DNA of 9,569 bases from Bacteroidota bacterium. GTDB taxonomy: Bacteria > Bacteroidota > Bacteroidia > UKL13-3. A program made the translations under genes and the position numbers. This document shows positions 1 to 6,573 of the stretch, one piece after another; position 1 is the first letter of the stretch, and every line of letters starts with the position of its first letter. The stretch is from assembly GCA_010027395.1 (NCBI GenBank), contig RGVD01000094.1:1-9569 (forward strand), written 5' to 3'. The notes under the pieces were generated by a model that had not been told where the DNA came from, ran no database searches, and saw nothing but the letters and a program-made list of their open reading frames with translations.

Positions 1-8
1 ACAGGCAA

Positions 9-218
9 ATGAAAGTAATTTATCGTAAAAACAATAATTTCTATTATTCTTCATACTTCTTAGAAAACGGGAAATATATCTTACAAAATGAAAAAGAAAT
101 TAGACATTTTTCTTTAGATAACATTGCGCGTGTACCTTTCTTTGATGAAGAAGGTAAAATTCTCTTTCAAATAAGAGACAAGAATTACTTTCTAAGGTTT
201 AGTTCATCTGAATTATAA
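9..218 (+). CDS. Small unrecognised protein, possibly 5'-truncated by the window edge
   Basis: This ORF encodes 69 residues from an ATG at position 9. I do not recognise its family. It is rich in Asn, Tyr, Phe and Lys, has no signal peptide, membrane segment or cysteine, and its alternating hydrophobic/charged pattern suggests a small beta-rich soluble fold. The reading frame stays open from the ATG back to position 3, so the real start may lie outside the window and this may be a C-terminal piece. It ends two bases before the stop codon of the convergent gldE gene. It sits where many Bacteroidota carry gldD, but it is on the opposite strand and has no lipoprotein signal, so it is not gldD. 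Whether it is expressed cannot be judged here. Confidence 0.45.
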   Translation: MKVIYRKNNNFYYSSYFLENGKYILQNEKEIRHFSLDNIARVPFFDEEGKILFQIRDKNYFLRFSSSEL

Positions 219-220
219 AC

Positions 221-1558
221 TTACAAGTTTTCAGCAATATTTAGTTTTACCCTTTTTATTTTCCTTTTATCAACCGCCTCAATTTTGAAACTGTAAGCAT
301 CAAACTTTATGGTTTGCCCTCTATATGGCAGATTTCCGTTTAGCTCAAGCAACATACCACCAAGGGTCTCCGCTTCTTTTCTTACATCCTCAAACACTTC
401 TTCGTCAATCTCCATATAGCGACACATGTCTTTAATGCTCACCTTGGCTTCAAAAACATAGTTGTTTTTGTCTATGCGTTGGTAATCGTTTTCTTCTTCA
501 TCATACTCATCATTTATTTCACCAAACACCTCTTCGAGCACATCTTCCATGGTTACCAAACCACTAATGCCGCCAAACTCATCAGCTACCAAAGCCAAAT
601 GAACACGCTTGTTTTGAAAGTCCTTTAGCAAATCATCTATCATTTTACTTTCAGGTACGAAAAAAGGTTTACGCAAAAGCGTTTTCCAATTAAAATCTTC
701 TGGTTTATCTAGGTGTGGCAATAAGTCTTTGGTGGATAAGACACCCGTTACATTGTCCAAAGAGCCTTCATAAACCGGCATTCTTGAATAACCCCACTCA
801 TTGATAATTTGCATTAAATCGGCAAAGCTCGTATTGGCATTCACAGCAATGATATCAGGCCTTTGCCTCATAATTTGGGTAACAGAAGTATTACCAAAAT
901 TAACAATGCTTTTTAAAATATTCTTTTCTTGCTTGGGTGCATCTTTCTCGCTCGTAATATCAATGGCATGACTCAATTCATCCATTGACAATATATGACC
1001 GCGTTTTGTAACTCGCTTATCAATAATTGAGGTCGAATGTATTAATAAATAAATCAATGGCTTCAAAAACCTATAGATATTATACATGGGGATAGCTACA
1101 AATCCTGCTACCTTCACATTGTTTTGCACCGAATAAATTTTAGGTATTACCTCCCCTATCAATACAATTAAAAAAGTGACAAGTACCACTTCAAACACAA
1201 AACAAAAAATGGGATTTGCTTCAAAATCAAAAAGGGTGTGAAATAAAATGGTAGAAACCATTACAGTACAAACTGTTACGAAGGTATTGGCTACCAAGAT
1301 GGTGGCTAACAAACTTTTGGGGTTGTTTAATAAAAATTTGAGCGATTTAGCTGTTTTGCTTTCTGTTGCAGTAAGTTCTTCTATCTGCAGTTTACTTAGC
1401 GAAAACAAAGCATTTTCTGAACCTGAAAACAAACCTGCTGAACCAATAAAAAAAACAGTGCTTAACAAACAAAACAAAATTGTAGGCGTGTCAGCTGACG
1501 ACAATGACTCATTAAAAATGGATAATATTTGAAAGTAGGGATTAAGCGGAGGTTCCAT
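221..1558 (-). CDS. gldE: GldE-like CorC/HlyC family membrane protein (CNNM/DUF21, CBS pair, CorC domain)
   Basis: This 445-residue protein has the full CorC/HlyC architecture. An N-terminal CNNM (DUF21) membrane domain spans about residues 25-190, starting with a hydrophobic helix followed by FSGSENALFSLSKLQIEEL. Two CBS domains follow at about 220-345, including the typical VADEFGGISGLVTMEDVLEE stretch. A CorC_HlyC transporter-associated domain covers about 360-440 and contains ETLGGMLLELNG. The family is implicated in divalent cation (Mg2+/Co2+) transport. The GldE branch is linked to Bacteroidota gliding motility and its type IX secretion machinery, and is classically encoded beside ssb and mutY. 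That neighbourhood is present here: ssb ends 32 bases upstream on the same strand. The gldE name therefore rests on family plus synteny; a plain CorC-type transporter is the alternative. The usual partner gldD is not the next gene. Confidence 0.85.
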   Translation of the reverse strand: MEPPLNPYFQILSIFNESLSSADTPTILFCLLSTVFFIGSAGLFSGSENALFSLSKLQIEELTATESKTAKSLKFLLNNPKSLLATILVANTFVTVCTVMVSTILFHTLFDFEANPIFCFVFEVVLVTFLIVLIGEVIPKIYSVQNNVKVAGFVAIPMYNIYRFLKPLIYLLIHSTSIIDKRVTKRGHILSMDELSHAIDITSEKDAPKQEKNILKSIVNFGNTSVTQIMRQRPDIIAVNANTSFADLMQIINEWGYSRMPVYEGSLDNVTGVLSTKDLLPHLDKPEDFNWKTLLRKPFFVPESKMIDDLLKDFQNKRVHLALVADEFGGISGLVTMEDVLEEVFGEINDEYDEEENDYQRIDKNNYVFEAKVSIKDMCRYMEIDEEVFEDVRKEAETLGGMLLELNGNLPYRGQTIKFDAYSFKIEAVDKRKIKRVKLNIAENL

Positions 1559-1590
1559 CTATGGTTTTTAATTTTTTATTAAGTCGTATG

Positions 1591-2034
1591 TTAAAAAGGT
1601 AAATCGTCTGATTGGTTATCAGTCTCATGAACAGGCGTTTGAATAGGTTGAGTTACTGGATTTGTATTTTGGGGTGGTTGGTTATGGCCTGTATCAGTAT
1701 TTTTTGGTGTTTCACCCAATAAGGTAATGCTTGTTGCCCTGATTTTTTTGCCTGTTTTTTCAACACCTTCTTTATCTTTCCATGTTTCTGTTTTTATGCG
1801 GCCTTCCACATAGATCTGCTTGCCCTTCTTGCAGTATTTCTCAACTATTTTAGCCAAACTATCCCATGTTTCTATTCGGTGCCATTCTGTTTCGGTCACT
1901 TTCTCACCGTTACGGTCAGTATACCTTTCAGTAGTAGCAAGAGTAAAGTTTGCCACTACTTTTTGGTTATCTAAATATCTTACCTCTGGATCTTGGCCTA
2001 AATTGCCAATCAACATTACTTTGTTTAACGACAT
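1591..2034 (-). CDS. ssb: Single-stranded DNA-binding protein
   Basis: This 147-residue protein matches bacterial SSB in length and layout. It binds single-stranded DNA during replication, recombination and repair. The OB-fold domain covers about residues 1-108, beginning MSLNKVMLIGNLGQDPEVRY and containing the family's aromatic-rich TEWHRIETW and GKQIYVEGRIKTETW segments. A Pro/Gln/Asn/Thr-rich disordered linker follows. The last residues, SDDLPF, are the acidic-hydrophobic tip that docks SSB partner proteins. The gene lies 24 bases downstream of mutY and 32 bases upstream of gldE on the same strand. No separate promoter motif is evident in the short gap before it, so it is probably co-transcribed from the mutY promoter. 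Confidence 0.97.
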   Translation of the reverse strand: MSLNKVMLIGNLGQDPEVRYLDNQKVVANFTLATTERYTDRNGEKVTETEWHRIETWDSLAKIVEKYCKKGKQIYVEGRIKTETWKDKEGVEKTGKKIRATSITLLGETPKNTDTGHNQPPQNTNPVTQPIQTPVHETDNQSDDLPF

Positions 2035-2058
2035 AGCTATATTTTTTTACTTTTAAAC

Positions 2059-3096
2059 TTATTGCAAGTTATGCTTTATAAGAAATTTTTCAAGTAATCT
2101 TGGAACAGCATAGTTTTTTATTTCTTGTAAATCTATTTTAAGCCACTCTTTTTGAGGTTTTATTTTACTTATTTCTATCTCCCAAAAATCTGCCCAAATG
2201 GTTTGATGAGTAAGCTGATGCTTGCTTTCAAATGTGCATGAAATACTATTTATTTTATCTGTATCCAAAATAGTTTTCAATTGAGGTAACATTTCTTCTA
2301 AACTTTCCTTCTTTTTAGTTTCAATCAAAGGAAATTCAAACAAATGCTGCCAAATGTCTTTTTCGAACCTTTGATTTAAAAACGTTTGATTATTTTGTTT
2401 AATAAAAATGTAGTTAAAATACCGGTCACGAGGCTTTTGCTTCTTTATTTTCTTTGGGAATTCTGAGGCTACGTTTTTCATCCTCGCTGCACAAAAAGTA
2501 TTTAATGGACATTCAGCACATTTTGGGTTTTGAGGCAGACATACCAATGCCCCCAATTCCATAATCGCTTGGTTATGCATGGCAGGTTGATTTATATCTA
2601 AAAACTCTGTTGAAAGGCTTTCAAATATTTTCTTTCCTTTGCTTGAATTGATTGGCTCATCAACCATAAACAAACGAGAAAGGACCCGATTCACATTTCC
2701 ATCAAGAACGGCATAAGGTAAATTAAAAGCAAAACTAGCCACAGCTGAAGCAGTATAAGGACCAATGCCTTTCAGAGCAATCATTTGCTCATAGCTTGTT
2801 GGAAATGAATTTCCGTACTTTTCATAAATGAGATTAGCAGTATGATGCATATTGCGGGCACGGCTGTAATAACCCAAACCTTGCCACAATTTCATCACAT
2901 CATCCAAAGGTGCTTCTGCCAAATCTTTGATGCTTGGATAAGTAGTTGAAAATTTTAAAAAATATGGCAATCCTTGCACAACCCGTGTTTGCTGCAAAAT
3001 CACCTCGCTAAGCCAGATAATATAAGGATCTTGGGTATGACGCCAAGGCAAATCTCTTTTGTTTTGTATGTACCAGTTTTGTAAATATCCCTGCAT
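2059..3096 (-). CDS. mutY: A/G-specific adenine glycosylase MutY
   Basis: MutY removes adenine mispaired with 8-oxoguanine or guanine in base-excision repair. The 345 residues are full length for the family. The N-terminal signature is RDLPWR, followed by WLSEVILQQTRV, which carries the catalytic Glu31. The helix-hairpin-helix LKGIGPYTASAVASFAF lies at 108-124, and VLDGNVNRVLSR carries the catalytic Asp132. A [4Fe-4S] cluster motif of spacing C-x6-C-x2-C-x5-C uses Cys186, 193, 196 and 202. The C-terminal part, from about residue 225, is the NUDIX-like 8-oxoG recognition domain, with FESKHQLTHQTIWADFWEI as its typical F-x-H-x-LTH segment. The start ATG is followed at once by conserved MutY sequence. 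It is the first gene of the mutY, ssb, gldE cluster, with its own likely promoter in the 80-base gap upstream. Confidence 0.97.
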   Translation of the reverse strand: MQGYLQNWYIQNKRDLPWRHTQDPYIIWLSEVILQQTRVVQGLPYFLKFSTTYPSIKDLAEAPLDDVMKLWQGLGYYSRARNMHHTANLIYEKYGNSFPTSYEQMIALKGIGPYTASAVASFAFNLPYAVLDGNVNRVLSRLFMVDEPINSSKGKKIFESLSTEFLDINQPAMHNQAIMELGALVCLPQNPKCAECPLNTFCAARMKNVASEFPKKIKKQKPRDRYFNYIFIKQNNQTFLNQRFEKDIWQHLFEFPLIETKKKESLEEMLPQLKTILDTDKINSISCTFESKHQLTHQTIWADFWEIEISKIKPQKEWLKIDLQEIKNYAVPRLLEKFLIKHNLQ

Positions 3097-3104
3097 TTTT
3101 TAAT

Positions 3105-3119
3105 AAGGCCACAAACTTA
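3105..3119 (-). promoter_or_regulatory. Probable mutY promoter (-7 element)
   Basis: Read on the minus strand, 3119-3112 is TAAGTTTG, an exact match to the Bacteroidota -7 element TAnnTTTG. It lies about 15 bases before the mutY ATG, which would give a very short leader. No clear -33 TTTG is seen at the expected distance. The site would let mutY-ssb-gldE be expressed independently of the glycosyltransferase operon upstream. Confidence 0.45.
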
Positions 3120-3176
3120 AGGCATAATAAGAAAGTGGCACATATTTTTTGAAAACATTCTAAAATCAAAATAAAC

Positions 3177-4340
3177 TTAAATTCCAAGAAAGTCGTTAAG
3201 CGCTATTTTAGCCGCTTTTACTTGTATCATGTTAATGTTCATTTTTCCTTCCCAATCATAATATTTCGGTGATGTAAAATTTTTGGAGCCGGGAAAAATG
3301 GCCGCTACATTTTGAAAGTCTTTGGGGTATGGAAAGAAACGACCATATCTGTTTCCGTTGGCAATTACAAAAACCCTAGTTCCTTGCAAGGCTCCAAAAT
3401 GTGCCGCAGAGGTATCATTGCAAATAATCAATTGCGCTTCTTTACAAACCTTTGCAAATTCAAGTAAGTTAGTCTTGCCAGTTAAATCTATGTAATTAAT
3501 TTTGCTATAAGTTGCTTTAAACTTTTCAGCAGATGAAACATCTCCCGCTCCTCCTAGTATTATACATGAATAATCAGGTTGAAGATTTGAATAATGCTCA
3601 GCCAATTTCGCATAAGATTTTTCAGACCAACGTTTTGATCCTTGATTACCTCCCATACAAACCACAAAATACTTTTCGGGCAGATTGAATTCGGGCAAAT
3701 TGAAACATAAAAAATCTTGTTTATTGGGTAGTTCAAGCTTTAGATATTTCTCAACAAAATCTGAGTTTATTTCCAATTCATGACCATGCGCAGGTCTCTC
3801 AAAAAGTAAGGAATAATTATGATTAAGTATGTGTTGATTGAATCCACTCTTTGCAGACCAAGCCACTGCTTTGGTATTCGGGAATAAGCTTTTGATAAGA
3901 CCTTCTAGTAGAATACTTCTGGTGAAAGATGGAAATAAAATCGTTTCAGGTTTTATTTCTGATAATTTCACAAACACCTCGTTTCTATATATTGGATTTG
4001 AAAACCATTCCCCTTTATTCAACCAAATTGTTTCCACATTTGATTCAGGAAATAAATTCTCGAACAAGGACTTGCAGACTGTATTGCCAAGAAAAAACAA
4101 TTTTTGATTTTGGTTCTTAAAATTATCAAGCAAAATTTTTAGGCTAGGAGCAAAGAGTATAAAATCTCCAATATCATCAAGCCTTACAAGCAATAAGTTA
4201 CTTTCATTTGTTTGTTTTTGCACAAATGATTCAACTTCATTTAACATTTCATGATACTTTGCCAATTGCTTGTTATCGTTCCTTTTCTTCTGAAGCGAAG
4301 CAAGCGTTTGAGATAGTATATGTTTGATGGTATGAAGCAT
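3177..4340 (-). CDS. Glycosyltransferase family 9 (heptosyltransferase-like) protein
   Basis: This 387-residue protein has the two-domain GT-B layout of GT9, the ADP-heptose:LPS heptosyltransferase family. The first Rossmann domain begins at residue 49 with LLLVRLDDIGDFILFAPSL, matching the family's N-terminal (V/I)R-x-GD motif. The second begins near 222 with YFVVCMGGNQGSKRWSEKSY, followed by CIILGGAGD and IDLTGKTNLLEFAKVCKEA. The nucleotide-sugar-binding signature ICNDTSAAHFGALQGTRVFVI comes before GNRYGRFFPYP. About 48 residues of Lys/Gln-rich extension precede the first domain. No signal peptide is present, so it should act on the cytoplasmic face of the inner membrane. It starts 14 bases after the stop of the GT-C gene, which indicates one operon and probably one glycan. 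The true donor sugar cannot be read from the sequence; heptose is not implied. Confidence 0.88.
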   Translation of the reverse strand: MLHTIKHILSQTLASLQKKRNDNKQLAKYHEMLNEVESFVQKQTNESNLLLVRLDDIGDFILFAPSLKILLDNFKNQNQKLFFLGNTVCKSLFENLFPESNVETIWLNKGEWFSNPIYRNEVFVKLSEIKPETILFPSFTRSILLEGLIKSLFPNTKAVAWSAKSGFNQHILNHNYSLLFERPAHGHELEINSDFVEKYLKLELPNKQDFLCFNLPEFNLPEKYFVVCMGGNQGSKRWSEKSYAKLAEHYSNLQPDYSCIILGGAGDVSSAEKFKATYSKINYIDLTGKTNLLEFAKVCKEAQLIICNDTSAAHFGALQGTRVFVIANGNRYGRFFPYPKDFQNVAAIFPGSKNFTSPKYYDWEGKMNINMIQVKAAKIALNDFLGI

Positions 4341-4354
4341 TTTTATAAACTATT

Positions 4355-5797
4355 TCAGTTGGTTTTATTTCTCTTTGTTACCAAATATAAGGTGTAATTA
4401 TTTCGCCTATCCAACCAATTATTAAAGTTAAGTTTCTTGAGCCAATCAGGCGTATTGGTATATTCAATACCAACAACTTGAATTGCATCAGTGGATTGAA
4501 AGTTCAAGTCTTCACTGTATAACAAAGCGGTATCAGAATGAGTGTTATTTGATTGCGCGATAAACGAATCTACTTTTAGAATATTCAATTTATCATTCAC
4601 ATAAAATGAGGCTTCTTGTGGTGTCAATCTGTAGGGATTTTTATCTTCATAAAGTAAGGTTTTTTCAGTCTTAATACTGCTTAAATGGCTAAATAAACCA
4701 CCTATTTCATTTGCAGGCTTAAAACAAATTAGCAGAAGCAGAATAGGATTTATCACTAAAAAGATTTTCCCGAAAAAATTAAGAACATTTTGGTATGTAT
4801 TTAAAGTAGAAATGCTATGTACAAAACCAATTCCTGTTAATACGAAAAAGGGAACGAAATAGGATAAAGGAAAAAGAAACCTAAGTTCTTTGTGAGCCAC
4901 CAATAAATGCCCTATCAAAAACATAAAAGAAGACCATGTAATGATATTTTTAGGATGTTTATAAAATAACGCGAAAAAGCCTATCAACAATAACAGACTA
5001 TAAGGTGGAATGGCTTGTTCAAATAGTTGTTTAAAATACCAATACCAGGGCTCAACACCAAATGATGCTGCCTTTCCTAAAAACATATTTTGATATAAGT
5101 AATTCCAAAAGGTACATACCCACTCACTATATAGCCAATAATCGAAAAGCACACCCATAAGGAAGAAAAGCATAAAACCAAGAATACAGTTTAACAAGGA
5201 TTTGAAGCTAATTTTATCAATTATCAAAAACCATAAGCCTGCACCAGCAACAAAAAATATAGCCTGAAATCTAAAAATAACACTTAAGGCTGAAAGCACA
5301 CCGAATAGAAAATACCTGTTTTTATGATTGCGAATAACAAATGAAACAGCCAAGGTAAAGAAAATGGCACTCCAATTTTCGGAGGAAAAGCGAACATGAA
5401 GAAACACCAAAGACCAGCAAAGTAAACTAATGTATAGATTTACATTTTGCAGTTGAATAATTGCTTTTTGGCTTATGGACTTTAATAGATGTAATGAGAC
5501 AAAAAAAGCCAAGCATGCACTTAATACCCGCAATAAAAAAGCAATATGATTGGGGTTGTCAATTCCAATAAAACTAATGGTTTTAATTATAACGAAAGCT
5601 ATGAAAGGCTGAAAGCCGGGCCTCATTTTAGCTTCAAACTCCCAAGCCAAATTACTAGCAGAAGTATGACCCAATTTGTAATTGGCAAATTCTAAAATTT
5701 GAAAATGCTCATCAGGATGGATATAAGCACTGCTATTCCATGCACAAATAATATGTAATACAATAGCAATTGATAGAAGGAGTGACTTATGCTTCAT
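4355..5797 (-). CDS. Polytopic GT-C glycosyltransferase, Alg9/PIG-B-like (GT22 family)
   Basis: This integral membrane protein of about 480 residues has roughly 8-11 hydrophobic segments and the layout of lipid-linked-sugar-dependent GT-C enzymes. Close to the N-terminus, just after the first hydrophobic helix, comes YIHPDEHFQ, carrying the acidic pair expected in the first periplasmic loop. LAWEFEAKMRPGFQPF follows, resembling the second signature of the GT22 family (eukaryotic Alg9, Alg12, PIG-B mannosyltransferases). The C-terminal ~110 residues are soluble. It probably transfers a sugar from a polyprenyl-phosphate donor on the periplasmic face. The start at 5797 is preferred: MKHKSLLLSIAIVLH makes a clean signal-anchor. 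The upstream ATG at 5812 and TTG at 5827 lie at or before the transcription start predicted from a TAnnTTTG element at 5822-5815. It leads the operon with the GT9 gene. GT39-type GT-C enzymes are an alternative family. Confidence 0.78.
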   Translation of the reverse strand: MKHKSLLLSIAIVLHIICAWNSSAYIHPDEHFQILEFANYKLGHTSASNLAWEFEAKMRPGFQPFIAFVIIKTISFIGIDNPNHIAFLLRVLSACLAFFVSLHLLKSISQKAIIQLQNVNLYISLLCWSLVFLHVRFSSENWSAIFFTLAVSFVIRNHKNRYFLFGVLSALSVIFRFQAIFFVAGAGLWFLIIDKISFKSLLNCILGFMLFFLMGVLFDYWLYSEWVCTFWNYLYQNMFLGKAASFGVEPWYWYFKQLFEQAIPPYSLLLLIGFFALFYKHPKNIITWSSFMFLIGHLLVAHKELRFLFPLSYFVPFFVLTGIGFVHSISTLNTYQNVLNFFGKIFLVINPILLLLICFKPANEIGGLFSHLSSIKTEKTLLYEDKNPYRLTPQEASFYVNDKLNILKVDSFIAQSNNTHSDTALLYSEDLNFQSTDAIQVVGIEYTNTPDWLKKLNFNNWLDRRNNYTLYLVTKRNKTN

Positions 5798-5807
5798 GAT
5801 GCAATTT

Positions 5808-5844
5808 TCCATTGCAAACCTATGCAATTAATATTTGTTTACAA
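5808..5844 (-). promoter_or_regulatory. Probable promoter of the glycosyltransferase operon
   Basis: On the minus strand, 5822-5815 reads TAGGTTTG, an exact TAnnTTTG -7 element. A TTG (minus strand of CAA at 5842-5844) lies 19 bases upstream, where the -33 element is expected. Transcription would begin near 5811, just upstream of the ATG at 5797 and downstream of the TTG at 5827. A second -7 match, TATGTTTG, lies at 5886-5879 and could be an alternative upstream start. Confidence 0.5.
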
Positions 5845-5918
5845 GTTGAGGACAAGAGGTAAAATAGACTTTGCTATACAAACATAATTTTAGGTTTTTT
5901 AAATTTAAGTCAACTAAT

Positions 5919-5969
5919 ATGAAAAAAAAAGCTGTTGTTAAACCAAAACCAAAGAGAGGATTAAACTAA
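5919..5969 (+). CDS. Possible 16-residue basic microprotein
   Basis: The ORF reads MKKKAVVKPKPKRGLN and stops with TAA. It starts with ATG in an A/T-rich context, and half of its residues are basic or proline. No family is recognised, and there is no strong promoter match upstream on the plus strand; TAnnnTTTG near-matches at 5828-5837 and 5865-5873 are one base off in spacing. In AT-rich DNA an ORF this short can easily arise by chance. It is recorded because its composition resembles small ribosome-associated peptides and it stands alone in the intergenic region. Confidence 0.2.
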   Translation: MKKKAVVKPKPKRGLN

Positions 5970-6070
5970 ATATTTGAACGACTTAAAACAAAATACTCGT
6001 CCTAAGCATGTGATAAAACTAATTTTAGGGTAAATATGGCAGTTTTCTTCCCCCAAAAGACTAGAAAAAT

Positions 6071-6090
6071 TGATAATATTCATGTTATCA
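6071..6090. promoter_or_regulatory. Palindrome, possible operator upstream of the HU gene
   Basis: TGATAA at 6071-6076 and TTATCA at 6085-6090 form a perfect 6-bp inverted repeat with an 8-base spacer. It lies about 55 bases upstream of the HU -7 element. A further TGATAA copy stands at 6011-6016. It could bind a dimeric regulator, but AT-rich DNA yields such palindromes by chance. Confidence 0.2.
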
Positions 6091-6134
6091 GAATAATTAA
6101 TAAAAAAATATACAATTTAGCTTTTTTATTTTTT

Positions 6135-6155
6135 TACATTTCGTACATTTGCAGC
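6135..6155 (+). promoter_or_regulatory. Probable promoter of the HU-TPR operon
   Basis: TACATTTG at 6144-6151 exactly matches the Bacteroidota -7 element TAnnTTTG. A near copy, TACATTTC, lies at 6135-6142. No exact -33 TTTG is found; the sequence upstream is T-rich (TTTAG at 6116-6120, then a T run). Transcription would start around 6155, giving a leader of about 60 bases that becomes A-rich just before the ATG at 6217, as expected for a lineage that does not rely on Shine-Dalgarno pairing. Confidence 0.55.
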
Positions 6156-6216
6156 CCTTTGTAAACTAATTTACAATTAATTAACACGAAAACATTCAAC
6201 AAAACAAATATATAAT

Positions 6217-6564
6217 ATGACAAAAGCAGAGATTATTGCAGAAATTTCAACTAAAACAGGAGTTGACAAATTACAGGTACAAGAAGTTGTAGAATCGTTT
6301 TTTAAAGTGGTTCGCAACAACATGGTAGAAGGAAAAAATGTTTACTTCAGAGGATTTGGTTCGTTCATTATTAAAAGACGTGCAAAGAAAATTGCTCGTA
6401 ATATTTCTAAAAACACCGCAATGGTTATTGATGAGCATTACATTCCAGCTTTCAAACCTGCAAAAACTTTCAGCGATAAAATTAAGAAAAGTGAAGCTGT
6501 AAAAAACACAGCTGCAAAAAGAGAGCGTGAAGCTAAACAAGCATTAAAAGAGGCTGAAGCATAG
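6217..6564 (+). CDS. HU/IHF-family nucleoid DNA-binding protein with basic C-terminal tail
   Basis: This 115-residue protein belongs to the HU/IHF family, which bends and compacts DNA as a dimer. Residues 1-90 form the HU fold: the dimerising helices MTKAEIIAEISTKTGV and VQEVVESFFKVVRNN, the conserved VYFRGFGSFIIKRR strand, the beta-arm, and IPAFKPAKTFSDKIK at the end. It aligns without gaps to E. coli HU through Arg61-Asn62, but position 63, the prolines that intercalate DNA in classic HU/IHF, is Ile (RNISKNT instead of RNPxTG). Residues 91-115 are an extra Lys/Ala/Glu-rich tail not found in the usual ~90-residue HU, probably helical or disordered. The gene leads an operon: the TPR gene follows after 9 bases. 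I recall the RNISKNT form in other Bacteroidota HU proteins, so it is likely a lineage type rather than a local mutation. Confidence 0.93.
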   Translation: MTKAEIIAEISTKTGVDKLQVQEVVESFFKVVRNNMVEGKNVYFRGFGSFIIKRRAKKIARNISKNTAMVIDEHYIPAFKPAKTFSDKIKKSEAVKNTAAKREREAKQALKEAEA

Positions 6565-6573
6565 GCTAATTAA

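Larger units (their letters stand above)
5828..6216. other. Divergent intergenic control region, 389 bases
   Basis: This AT-rich stretch separates the leftward glycosyltransferase operon from the rightward HU operon. It holds a second possible leftward -7 element (5886-5879), a 16-codon basic ORF (5919-5969), a TGATAA-N8-TTATCA palindrome (6071-6090), and the HU promoter (6135-6151). The 10-mer TAATTTTAGG occurs twice (5885-5894 and 6020-6029). No tRNA, convincing structured RNA or longer ORF was seen. Confidence 0.6.

Noticed and set aside
217..230. AAACTT-AC-AAGTTT inverted repeat at the junction of the left ORF and gldE
   Set aside because: Only 6 bp, AT-rich, a 2-base loop and no proper T run in either direction, so it is too weak to call a terminator.
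1248..1532. 94-codon plus-strand open frame
   Set aside because: It lies fully antisense to the membrane domain of gldE, whose protein is clearly conserved. Its translation shows no domain.
1820..2056. 78-codon plus-strand open frame
   Set aside because: It is antisense to ssb, a well-supported gene, and has no recognisable protein features.
3838..4120. Two overlapping plus-strand open frames
   Set aside because: Both are antisense to the GT9 gene, overlap each other in different frames, and show no family pattern.
6271..6540. 89-codon minus-strand open frame
   Set aside because: It is antisense to the HU gene. Its Phe/Ser/Cys-rich composition is the mirror of Lys/Glu-rich HU codons.
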